Below, piece by piece: positions 1 through 6,312 of a stretch of DNA of 8,527 nucleotides. How positions within the stretch are numbered: position 1 is the first letter of the stretch; each line of letters starts with the position of its first letter. Position numbers and translations under genes: made by a program. Below the pieces are notes generated by a model. It was not told the origin of the DNA. It searched no databases and saw only the letters and a program-made list of their open reading frames with translations. The stretch covers positions 1 through 8,527 of the forward strand of contig CAMLNT010000088.1 of the NCBI GenBank assembly GCA_946481425.1. The letters run 5' to 3'. Origin of the DNA: an uncultured Brevundimonas sp. (GTDB taxonomy: Bacteria > Pseudomonadota > Alphaproteobacteria > Caulobacterales > Caulobacteraceae).

Positions 1-734
<734 letters not shown>

Positions 735-875
735 CGAAGTCACCTCGAGAAAAGCTAAGGCGGCCCTCCCGCCATCATTGGACTGATAAGCGGCAAAGCC
801 GAAAGTTCATAGGGATGAAGGCCATGGCCGGGGCCGAAACGACGCGGGCGCGGCATTTCGGCAACGGTATGACCA

Positions 876-898
876 AACCGTGGCGAAGCGCTACGGTT
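876..898. repeat. 23-bp inverted repeat, 10-bp arms with 3-bp spacer
   Basis: The arms AACCGTGGCG (876-885) and CGCTACGGTT (889-898) are reverse complements except at one position (a G-T wobble if transcribed), with AAG between them. It sits 71 bp before the KAS III start codon and 141 bp before the OmpA-type start. The size and symmetry would fit an operator for a dimeric repressor, for example of the TetR type. It could instead be a hairpin in a 5' leader. There is no T-run after it, so it does not look like an intrinsic terminator. Confidence 0.6.
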
Positions 899-957
899 CG
901 CGCTGAAGCTGGCGACTGGCGCGTCCGGGGTCAACCCGTGCTAAAGCCGTTTTCCAG

Positions 958-963
958 AAGGAG
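958..963 (+). promoter_or_regulatory. Ribosome binding site that fixes a TTG start
   Basis: AAGGAG lies 6 nt before TTG at 970. No in-frame ATG or GTG nearby gives a protein with the normal family N-terminus, and the residues right after the TTG (SDKKIQREAVIAATGLY) match the expected opening beta-strand of a KAS III. The TTG is therefore the likely start. Confidence 0.75.
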
Positions 964-969
964 CGCCCC

Positions 970-2145
970 TTGAGCGACAAAAAGATTCAGCGCGAGGCGG
1001 TCATCGCCGCCACGGGCCTTTACACGCCTGAACAGTGCATCTCGAACGCAGAGCTGGTGGAAGCGTTCAACAGTTTCGTCGCGCGCTTCAACGAAGCCAA
1101 TGCGGCGCGAATCTCGGCCGGTGAGATCGAGGCGCTTGGCCCCTCGTCCGTGGAGTTCGTCGAGAAGGCTTCGGGCATCAAGTCGCGCTTCGTCCTGGAC
1201 AAGGCCGGCATCCTCGACCCCGACCGCATGACCCCTCACCTGCCCGAGCGCTCCAACGATGAGATCTCTGTCCTCGCCGAGATCGCCGTGAAGGCGGCCG
1301 AGGACGCCATCGCCCGCTGGGGCAAGCCGGCGTCGCGCATCGACGCGGTCCTGTGCGCGGCCTCCAATCTGCAGCGTCCCTATCCGGCCATCGCCATCGA
1401 GGTGCAGCAGGCCCTGGGCGTCGGGGGCTTCGCCTTCGACATGAACGTGGCCTGCTCCTCGGCGACTTTCGGCATCAAGACGGCGGCGGACTTCATCGCC
1501 TCCGGCTCGTGCCGCGCCGTGCTGGTCGTGAACCCCGAGATCTGCTCGGCGCACCTGAACTTCCGCGACCGCGACAGCCACTTCATCTTCGGCGACGTCG
1601 CCACCGCCGTGATCGTCGAGGCGGCCGAGGACGCGCCGGGCGGCTGGGACATCCTGGGCACGCGGCTCAAGACCCAGTTCTCGAACAATATCCGCAACAA
1701 CTTCGGCTTCCTGAACCGCGCGGCCCGACCCACCGAAACCCTCGAGTCCGGCCAGGCTAACGGCGAGGGCGCAGATCCCCTCACCGACCGGCTGTTCGTC
1801 CAGCAGGGCCGCAAGGTCTTCAAGGAGGTGGTGCCGATGGTCTCCGAGATGATCGTCGACCACGCGGGCGAGCTGGGCGTCGACCCGACCGCCCTCAAGC
1901 GCCTGTGGCTGCATCAGGCCCGCATGGCCGAGGCCGAGCAGTGCTATCGCGACGTGCTGGGCCGCGATCCCGAGCCCGGCGAGAACGTCATCATCCTGGA
2001 CGACTACGCCAACACCAGTTCGGCCGGCTCGATCATCGCCTTCCACCTGCACAACGACGGCTTCGGCCCCGGCGACACCGGCCTGATCTGTTCGTTTGGC
2101 GCGGGCTATTCCGCCGGGACCGTGTTCGTCAGGAAGCGCGCATGA
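970..2145 (+). CDS. Beta-ketoacyl-ACP synthase III (long-form FabH-like)
   Basis: This 391-residue thiolase-fold condensing enzyme carries the KAS III Cys-His-Asn triad. C162 is in NVACSSATFG, H315 in LWLHQARM and N348 in YANTSSAGS. The C-terminal glycine loop SFGAGYSAGTVFVRKR is also present. Such enzymes condense an acyl-CoA with malonyl-ACP to start or extend a fatty acyl chain in the cytoplasm. It is about 70 residues longer than canonical FabH (about 317), mainly through an insertion between the first strand and the GIKSR motif (residues about 20-70). From memory it resembles the alternative synthases typified by Pseudomonas PA3286, which prefer medium-chain acyl-CoA from beta-oxidation; that substrate is an inference. 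The start is TTG with a good ribosome site. It overlaps the next gene by ATGA, so the two are probably translationally coupled. No symbol is given because the primary fabH is probably elsewhere. Confidence 0.92.
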   Translation: MSDKKIQREAVIAATGLYTPEQCISNAELVEAFNSFVARFNEANAARISAGEIEALGPSSVEFVEKASGIKSRFVLDKAGILDPDRMTPHLPERSNDEISVLAEIAVKAAEDAIARWGKPASRIDAVLCAASNLQRPYPAIAIEVQQALGVGGFAFDMNVACSSATFGIKTAADFIASGSCRAVLVVNPEICSAHLNFRDRDSHFIFGDVATAVIVEAAEDAPGGWDILGTRLKTQFSNNIRNNFGFLNRAARPTETLESGQANGEGADPLTDRLFVQQGRKVFKEVVPMVSEMIVDHAGELGVDPTALKRLWLHQARMAEAEQCYRDVLGRDPEPGENVIILDDYANTSSAGSIIAFHLHNDGFGPGDTGLICSFGAGYSAGTVFVRKRA

Positions 2146-2582
2146 CGATCGACCGCACCGACATCGGCCAGGTCATCGACGCCCTGTACGCCTGCATCTC
2201 CGGCCCGGCTGGCCCGCGCGACTGGGACACCCAACGCCTGATCTTCCATCCCGACAGCCGCCAGGCCCGCACGGGCCTCGACGCTGACGGTCGCCCCTGG
2301 ATGAAGATCATGGGCCGCGAGCAGTATGTGGAAGACACCACGCCCTTTTTCGCCGCCAACGCCTTCTACGAGGTCGAAACGGCGCGACGCATCGACGTCT
2401 TCGGCAACATGGCCCACGTCTGGTCGGTGTATGAGGCGAAGACCCATCCCGACGACGCGACGCCCGAACGCCGGGGCATCAACTCCATCCAGCTTTTCCG
2501 CGACGGCGACGGGCACTGGTCGGTCCTGCACATGATCTGGGACAACGAGCGCCCCGGCCTGAGCGTCCCCGACAGCCTCTAG
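2142..2582 (+). CDS. NTF2-like (SnoaL/cystatin-fold) small protein, function unknown
   Basis: The protein has 146 residues and no signal peptide, so it is cytoplasmic. An N-terminal helix (DIGQVIDALYACISG) leads into residues with the look of an NTF2-like cone: GREQYVEDTTPFF, a strand ETARRIDVFGNMAHVWSVYEA, and the closing strands GINSIQLFRDGDGHW and SVLHMIWDNE. The fold is used by ketosteroid isomerases, polyketide cyclases and many non-enzymatic proteins. The conserved-looking acidic, histidine and tryptophan residues do not reveal a reaction. The start at 2142 is supported by AGGAAG 5 nt upstream and by the ATGA overlap with the KAS III gene. A longer frame reaching back to 1905 would run through most of the KAS III C-terminus and is unlikely. 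The coupling suggests a shared job with the synthase, for example on its beta-ketoacyl product, but that is inference. Fold assignment is moderate; existence of the gene is strong. Confidence 0.8.
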   Translation: MTIDRTDIGQVIDALYACISGPAGPRDWDTQRLIFHPDSRQARTGLDADGRPWMKIMGREQYVEDTTPFFAANAFYEVETARRIDVFGNMAHVWSVYEAKTHPDDATPERRGINSIQLFRDGDGHWSVLHMIWDNERPGLSVPDSL

Positions 2583-3757
2583 GCCTCCGGCGGATGGTCC
2601 GCCTTCCACTGCATGGCGCGGCGGATGCGGTTCTCGACGCTGGGGTGATCGTAGAAGAGGAACTCCTCGAGCCACGAGGGTGACGGCGCCCGGTACTCGG
2701 CCGTCTTGATCAGGGCCGCCGACAGGCCGTCGGGCTCGTTGGCGTACTCCAGCGAGAAGCGGTCCGCGTCCGCTTCGATCGTGCGGATCATGGTGTTGAA
2801 CACCGGCGTGGCCAGCACCATCAGGAAGGCCAGCACCACCGCCAACACCGGCAGCCCCGCCGGATCGCTGATATCCCCGACCCTGCCGGCGCCCAGCCAG
2901 CGCCGCGCGACGGGATAGAGCTTGTCCGCCAGCCAGAAGGCGACCATCGCCAGGATGGCGATAATCCCGGTCATCCACAGCGAATGCATATGGACGTAGT
3001 GGCCCATCTCGTGGCCGACGACGCCACGCACCTCGGCCAGGTCGGCCCCCTGCTGGAACATCACGTCGCTCATCGCCACCCGCGCCGTGCCGAACAGGCC
3101 CGAGACATTGGCCGTGTAGCGGTCCGACTGGCGGCTGCCGTCATAGATGTAGATCTTGTCCGAGGGCGTGCCCGTCGCTTCGGCCAGCTCGACCACCGCG
3201 TCGCGCACCTCGCCGTCCGGCGCCGGCGTATAGGTATTGAACAGGGGCTCGATGAAGATCGGCGCCGCCAGCAGCATCAGGGCGGTGAACACAGCCGTCA
3301 GACCGCCCGCCCAGGCCCACCACATTCGCCCGGCTCGCCGCATCAGGGCGTAGATGCCGAGCAGCAGGACCGCCGACAGGATCGTTGAAATCACTGCCGC
3401 CATGATCCCCTCGGTCAGCCAGCCCATGACCGGCTGGCTCGTCAGCCCGTATTCCGTCTCACGCCGCCAGCCCGACCACCAGCTCCACGGCAGGCCCAGC
3501 ACGAAACTCATCAGCGAATAGACGATGGCCACGCAGGCCACGACCAGGTTGGGACGCGGCCGGCTTCTCTGCAGCCAGTCCCTGATCCCGCTCAGCACGC
3601 CCGAGCGTATGATCAGCCAGGCGATCACCACCGACACGACGAACCCGCCGAGAATCAGCCAGTGCGATCCGTGGGTGTAGTCGATCGCCCGCTGGGTCTC
3701 CTCGGGCGACATCGTCGCAAGCCAGCGCGCAGTTTCCGCCTCGACGTCGATGCTCAT
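2579..3757 (-). CDS. M48A family (Ste24/CAAX prenyl protease type) membrane zinc metalloprotease
   Basis: This is a 392-residue polytopic membrane protein. Hydrophobic segments lie near residues 33-53, 71-91, 111-138, 145-169, 262-277 and 302-320. The zinc site is HEMGH (H249, E250, H253), with E328 of EADAD as the expected third ligand. RYTANVSGLFG (213-223) corresponds to the substrate-groove motif, and FYDHPSVENRI (368-378) is a typical Ste24 signature. The family cleaves membrane-associated substrates; bacteria lack classical CAAX prenylation, so the substrate is unknown and a quality-control role like HtpX is only a guess. I chose the ATG at 3757 over one at 3808 because GGGGAGG lies 5 nt upstream and the protein then begins MSIDVEAETARW. 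The extra 17 residues of the longer form lack family character. It is convergent with the NTF2-like gene and shares its stop site. The family call is secure. Confidence 0.92.
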   Translation of the reverse strand: MSIDVEAETARWLATMSPEETQRAIDYTHGSHWLILGGFVVSVVIAWLIIRSGVLSGIRDWLQRSRPRPNLVVACVAIVYSLMSFVLGLPWSWWSGWRRETEYGLTSQPVMGWLTEGIMAAVISTILSAVLLLGIYALMRRAGRMWWAWAGGLTAVFTALMLLAAPIFIEPLFNTYTPAPDGEVRDAVVELAEATGTPSDKIYIYDGSRQSDRYTANVSGLFGTARVAMSDVMFQQGADLAEVRGVVGHEMGHYVHMHSLWMTGIIAILAMVAFWLADKLYPVARRWLGAGRVGDISDPAGLPVLAVVLAFLMVLATPVFNTMIRTIEADADRFSLEYANEPDGLSAALIKTAEYRAPSPSWLEEFLFYDHPSVENRIRRAMQWKADHPPEA

Positions 3758-3762
3758 GGTCG

Positions 3763-3769
3763 CCTCCCC
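3763..3769 (-). promoter_or_regulatory. Ribosome binding site that decides the M48 start
   Basis: On the minus strand GGGGAGG stands 5 nt before ATG 3757. It favours this start over the in-frame ATG pair near 3808, where no comparable site is visible at the right distance. Confidence 0.75.
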
Positions 3770-3813
3770 GCTCCTCAAGCCAGGCCGATCTGAACCCGCG
3801 GCCATCAAACCCG

Positions 3814-3848
3814 CAAGACAAAAGGCCCGCCGGTTTCCCGGCGGGCCT
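3814..3848 (-). terminator. Intrinsic terminator of the barrel protein gene
   Basis: A perfect 11-bp stem pairs 3823-3833 (AGGCCCGCCGG) with 3838-3848 (CCGGCGGGCCT) across a 4-nt loop. Read on the minus strand it is followed by TTTTGTCTTG. This is a classic rho-independent terminator, 25 nt past the stop codon of the outer-membrane protein at 3874-4404. It separates that gene from the M48 protease downstream on the same strand, so the protease needs its own promoter in the short gap or depends on readthrough. On the plus strand no T-run of equal quality follows. Confidence 0.9.
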
Positions 3849-3873
3849 CCTGTTTCAGTCTACGCTGCGCGTC

Positions 3874-4404
3874 TTAGAAGCGGCGGACGTAGTTGATCGA
3901 CCAGACGTCGGCTTCGCCGCCGTCGTTCTGGAAGTCGCGACGGGTGTAGTCGGCGCGCACGCCGTTGGCCCCGTCGAAGAAGTAGTTGGCGCCGACGCCG
4001 TAGTTGAAGCTGTCGCCGTCTTCGGTGACGGTCACGCCACCGCCCGAGGCTTCCAGCTCGGTCGTGCCGTAGCCGACGCGGCCGAACACTTCGAAGTTCT
4101 GCGACACCGGGAAGGCCGCAACGCCATAGACGGCGGCGTCATAGTTCAGGCTCGCATCGATGCCCGGGGCCAGCTCTTCCTCGCCCAGGCCGACCGAGAG
4201 TTCACCCTCGGCGCCGAAGTACGGGTTGAAGCGGGCGCCGACGCGGCCGGTCAGGGCGTCGAGGCTGATGTCGGAGTCTTCGGTCGACAGGTTCGAGTAA
4301 CCGGCAGAGCCGTACCAGGTCGGGCTCGAGAGGCTCTGAGCGGCGGCCGGGACAGCGATGGAAGCCGCGATGGCGGCGACGGCGGTGAAAGCAATAGTAC
4401 GCAT
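3874..4404 (-). CDS. Small outer-membrane beta-barrel protein (OmpA/OmpW-like barrel, no OmpA domain)
   Basis: The protein has 176 residues. Residues 1-22 are a signal peptide ending PAAA before QS. The rest alternates like an eight-stranded barrel (WYGSAGYSNLS, GRVGARFNPYFGAEGELSVG, FEVFGRVGYGTTELE, NYGVGANYFF, VRADYTRRDF) and ends WSINYVRRF. A C-terminal phenylalanine in an aromatic last strand is the usual signal for the Bam insertion machinery. The sequence is clearly related to the barrel of the left-edge protein: GR-GARFN--FGAE, GRVGYGTT, NYGVGA--FF, ANG-R-DYTR and YVRRF are all shared. It lacks the proline linker and peptidoglycan domain. A ribosome site AAGGA is 10 nt upstream, a little far. 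The transcript is probably single-gene, given the strong terminator. Specific function (porin, structural, adhesin) cannot be read from the sequence. Confidence 0.9.
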   Translation of the reverse strand: MRTIAFTAVAAIAASIAVPAAAQSLSSPTWYGSAGYSNLSTEDSDISLDALTGRVGARFNPYFGAEGELSVGLGEEELAPGIDASLNYDAAVYGVAAFPVSQNFEVFGRVGYGTTELEASGGGVTVTEDGDSFNYGVGANYFFDGANGVRADYTRRDFQNDGGEADVWSINYVRRF

Positions 4405-4636
4405 GAGAAACTAGTCCTTGCTGGTTTCGACGGCGTTCTTCGCGCCGCCGGCCCACCCAGCCAGGCGAGTGAAATGGGTGGTGACCCGGGTGGTTCCAAG
4501 ACCCGGCTGCGGCGAATTCGCGGCGCTAAATCTCTGTTTTGCAACATTACGTCGTTCGCTGAACGGCGACGCTTGGTTGCTTGGCCTGAGATGCCCCCGG
4601 GCCTACAGTGCTGTCACATCTTTCGGGAGACGCTCC
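4405..4636. promoter_or_regulatory. Divergent intergenic region between the barrel protein and the lipoprotein gene
   Basis: This 232-bp gap serves two outward-facing genes. It contains a perfect 10-bp palindrome GCGAATTCGC (4512-4521), an ACCCGGGT palindrome near 4487, and the ribosome site GGGAGA (4625-4630) of the lipoprotein gene. An open frame from 4418 runs through into the lipoprotein, but the lipoprotein signal peptide starts at 4637, so the upstream part is not coding. I see no other gene here. Confidence 0.6.
4525..4532 (+). promoter_or_regulatory. Candidate -10 element for the lipoprotein gene
   Basis: GCTAAATC matches the GCTANAWC -10 consensus described for Caulobacter housekeeping promoters. 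It is about 105 bp ahead of the lipoprotein start. No TTGAC-like -35 is visible 10-14 bp upstream, where the sequence is GC-rich and holds the GCGAATTCGC palindrome. If real, it would need an activator or be a weak promoter. Confidence 0.3.
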
Positions 4637-5212
4637 ATGAAGTACGCCCTGCCCGTTTTCGCCGTCCTCATGCTGGCGGCCTGTGATCCGAACGCTGCCG
4701 AAGAACCGGCCGCCGCGCCCGAGGCGCCCGCCGCGGACGACGCTGCCACCGACGCCGGCGCCGAGGCTGCCACCGCCATCGCGCTCGACGGTGAGGGCCT
4801 GCGTCTGGTGAACCCCGAGACCGGCTCGACCAATCTGGTCGCCTTCGGCACGCCCTACGACGAGACGATCATGGCCGTGCATGCCGCCATGGGCGATCCG
4901 ACCGACAGCGGCGAGAACGCGGAGTGCCCGCCCGGCCCCCTGACCTTCTCGCAGTTCGGCCAGGACACCACCCTCTACTTCCAGGACGGCGCCTTCGCCG
5001 GCTGGTTTACGCGCGATCCGGAACAGTCGACCATGAACGGCATCAAGCCCGGCTCGACCCGCGCCGAACTCGACAGCTCCGGGTCCGAGATCGAACTGAC
5101 CGAAACCTCCCTCGGCCAGGAGTTCGACGCCGGCGGCGTCTACGGCATCATGAATGAGGACGCCTCCGCCGTTGATCTCCTCTGGGCCGGCGCGAACTGT
5201 TTCGCGCGATGA
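4637..5212 (+). CDS. Lipoprotein of unknown function
   Basis: The protein has 191 residues. It begins MKYALPVFAVLMLAAC, a lipoprotein signal peptide with lipobox LAAC, so C16 should be lipidated after signal peptidase II cleavage. Residue 17 is aspartate, which in E. coli acts as an inner-membrane retention signal. Whether that rule holds here is uncertain. Residues 19-48 are a low-complexity Ala/Pro/Glu/Asp tether. A compact globular part follows (about 49-191), with SGENAECPPGPLTF and a C-terminal WAGANCFAR. C97 and C188 are the only mature cysteines apart from the lipidated one, so they could form a disulfide. The segment GTPYDETIMAVHAAMGDP and the later IKPGSTRAELDSS hint at a two-repeat design. 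I recognise no family name. The start is set by the lipobox and GGGAGA 6 nt upstream. It overlaps the next gene by ATGA. Confidence 0.85.
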   Translation: MKYALPVFAVLMLAACDPNAAEEPAAAPEAPAADDAATDAGAEAATAIALDGEGLRLVNPETGSTNLVAFGTPYDETIMAVHAAMGDPTDSGENAECPPGPLTFSQFGQDTTLYFQDGAFAGWFTRDPEQSTMNGIKPGSTRAELDSSGSEIELTETSLGQEFDAGGVYGIMNEDASAVDLLWAGANCFAR

Positions 5213-5610
5213 GAGGCTTGCTCTTTCTGGCAGCCCTCGCGCTGGCCGAACCTGTCTCGGCCCAGGTGCAGGTTCCAGCGCCCGAGGCCGCAAACGTCCT
5301 GATCAACCGGCTGACGGGAACCGAGTTGATCCTGCTCGACGGAATGACCGGCCAGGAGACCGGCCGTGGAGCCCTCCTGTCGACCTCGATCGACTCCAGC
5401 TGCCAGATGACCTTCATCTGGACTGGCGACGCCGCGACGGACACGGCGATCCACCTGGGGCGCATCGGCCGGCTTGAGGGAGACGGTGACGGCGCCATAA
5501 CGGCGACAGGGAGCACTCCGCAGCACCCGACACATCGCTTCGTTGTGGGCGCGGCAAGGTACGCGGAAGCTCTCCAGGCTTTCGAAGCAATGGCGAACGC
5601 CTGCGACTAA
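5209..5610 (+). CDS. Small exported protein of unknown function
   Basis: The protein has 133 residues. Residues 1-18 (MRGLLFLAALALAEPVSA) form a Sec signal peptide with cleavage before QVQVP, so it should be periplasmic or secreted. The mature part has C65 and C132, a possible disulfide pair, and no membrane segment. It also contains an acidic glycine turn (EGDGDGAI) and a C-terminal helix with ARYAEALQAFEAMANAC. No known family is recognised. The ATG overlaps the TGA of the lipoprotein gene as ATGA, and no separate ribosome site is visible, so translation is probably coupled to that gene. The arrangement suggests both products act together in the periplasm. Function is unassigned. Confidence 0.75.
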   Translation: MRGLLFLAALALAEPVSAQVQVPAPEAANVLINRLTGTELILLDGMTGQETGRGALLSTSIDSSCQMTFIWTGDAATDTAIHLGRIGRLEGDGDGAITATGSTPQHPTHRFVVGAARYAEALQAFEAMANACD

Positions 5611-5637
5611 CGTCCCCAACCGCCCCGGTGGCTCGAC

Positions 5638-6123
5638 TCAATAGTCTTCCGGCTGCGGCAGCCCATATGCCTCACGCAATATCTTGAGCGCCGCGCGGCG
5701 CCCGGGCGTGTCGGCGAAGTCCGGATTGCCGACGCCCTTTTGGTGAATCGTCGTCAGAAGCTGCAGATAGCCTTCGGTCGCCCGCACCAGCGCCTGGGCC
5801 TCCGTCCCTTCGCCGCGCATCAGGGCCCGCCCGGCCCGGGACACCGCAGCGCGCACCACCTCCTCTGCGGAGGGTTCGGGCTCGGGCTCGGCCGGCGACG
5901 CCGTATCACCGGCCGCTCCGGGCGGCCGCCTGTTCGCATCGCGCGCTTCGGCATAGGCCATCCTTGTCCAGCCCTCCCGCGCGGCCCGCTTCCTCAGGCC
6001 CCAGACCGTCACCCCGAACCGCGCCGCCACCACCGGGGCGCTCAGCCCCGACAGATAGGCGGCCCGGACCAGTTCCCAGGTTTCGTCCGATACGATGGCA
6101 TAGGGAGCGCGCTGCTGTTTCAT
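5638..6123 (-). CDS. Hypothetical protein with N-terminal helix-turn-helix-like region
   Basis: The protein has 161 residues and no signal peptide. Residues about 13-52 read as a helix-turn-helix: DETWELVRAAYLSG, then APVVAARFGVTV as the likely turn, then WGLRKRAAREGW as recognition helix. This layout resembles homeodomain-like HTH segments of small terminase subunits and resolvase-type proteins. A Pro/Glu/Ala linker (66-86) leads to helices around 86-125 and a C-terminal segment GRRAALKILREAYGLP. DNA binding is therefore plausible but not shown. No phage genes are nearby, so a terminase role is unlikely. The start at 6123 has only a weak GGCGAG-like site. The upstream region holds a cluster of GGAC repeats that could be its own operator. 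It ends convergently with the exported protein gene, 27 bp apart. Confidence 0.75.
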   Translation of the reverse strand: MKQQRAPYAIVSDETWELVRAAYLSGLSAPVVAARFGVTVWGLRKRAAREGWTRMAYAEARDANRRPPGAAGDTASPAEPEPEPSAEEVVRAAVSRAGRALMRGEGTEAQALVRATEGYLQLLTTIHQKGVGNPDFADTPGRRAALKILREAYGLPQPEDY

Positions 6124-6312
6124 CTCGCCATGATGCGGTCGCAGCGGAGGCCGGGGAAAAGTCCCCGCTCAAGTCCCCTTTTGTCCTCTCATGTCCACGG
6201 TGTCGCTGTCCCTCTTGTCCTTGCAGGGCAAGGGCGTGCGCTTACGCGACTTTCTTGTGGCGCCCGCTTTGAACCGGGAACGAACTCTCGTCGCCCTTGG
6301 GCGATGCCATGA
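6124..6312. other. Non-coding gap with GTCC/GGAC repeats and hairpins
   Basis: This gap between two minus-strand genes holds a cluster of short direct repeats (6161-6220). It also holds a hairpin at 6217-6235 (GTCCTTGC / GCAAGGGC, loop AGG, one wobble) and a smaller one at 6291-6304 (TCGCCC / GGGCGA). Neither hairpin is followed on the minus strand by a T-run. The promoter of the HTH gene most likely lies here. I see no credible small gene. Confidence 0.5.
6153..6220 (-). repeat. Cluster of short GGAC-type direct repeats upstream of the HTH gene
   Basis: On the plus strand GTCC begins at 6161, 6173, 6183, 6193, 6208 and 6217, with a near copy GTCG at 6202. On the minus strand these read GGGGACT, GGGGACT, AGGACA, TGGACA, GGGACA and AGGACA. 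Several spacings are 9-12 bp, about one helical turn. The left end forms an inverted repeat GGGGA-AAAG-TCCCC (6153-6166). The cluster ends 30 bp before the HTH gene start. Helically phased short sites are typical of binding sites for multimeric regulators. They could also be remains of a REP-like element. Confidence 0.5.

Larger units (their letters stand above)
735..969. promoter_or_regulatory. Divergent intergenic region between the OmpA-type gene and the KAS III gene
   Basis: This 235-bp gap must hold the promoters of both outward-facing genes. Visible elements are the GAGGTGA ribosome site of the OmpA-type gene (740-746), a GGCCATGGCC palindrome (820-829), a long inverted repeat (876-898), and the AAGGAG site of the KAS III gene (958-963). 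GCTAAAGC at 940-947 is one base off the GCTANAWC -10 consensus of Caulobacter housekeeping promoters, but I see no convincing -35 partner. No transcription start can be assigned with confidence. No small gene is supported here. Confidence 0.6.

Noticed and set aside
931..2052. Long minus-strand open frame (373 codons) antisense to the KAS III gene
   Set aside because: It is a shadow of high-GC coding on the plus strand; its translation is low-complexity Arg/Gly/Asp/Val-rich with no domain, whereas the plus strand has a full KAS III with catalytic triad.
1905..2582. Longer start for the NTF2-like gene, within the KAS III gene
   Set aside because: The first 79 codons would be an out-of-frame read of the KAS III C-terminus and look Arg/Pro-rich; ATG 2142 has a ribosome site and the ATGA overlap.
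2106..2978. Minus-strand open frame of 290 codons over the NTF2-like gene and the M48 C-terminus
   Set aside because: It overlaps two well-supported genes in other frames, and its Gly/Ala/Arg/Val-rich translation has no family features.
3823..3848. The strong hairpin as a bidirectional terminator
   Set aside because: Only the minus-strand reading has a T-run (TTTTGTCTTG); the plus-strand side lacks one and no plus-strand gene ends there.
4418..5212. Longer start for the lipoprotein gene
   Set aside because: It would bury the lipobox signal peptide 73 residues inside the protein; ATG 4637 gives a proper lipoprotein N-terminus and a ribosome site.
5638..6235. HTH gene plus repeats as a prophage or toxin-antitoxin remnant
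   Set aside because: No integrase, partner gene, tRNA or attachment-site repeats are visible, and composition is like the flanking genes.
6291..6304. TCGCCC/GGGCGA hairpin as terminator of the 93-residue gene
   Set aside because: The stem is only 5-6 bp and no T-run follows on the minus strand; it is listed only as part of the gap.
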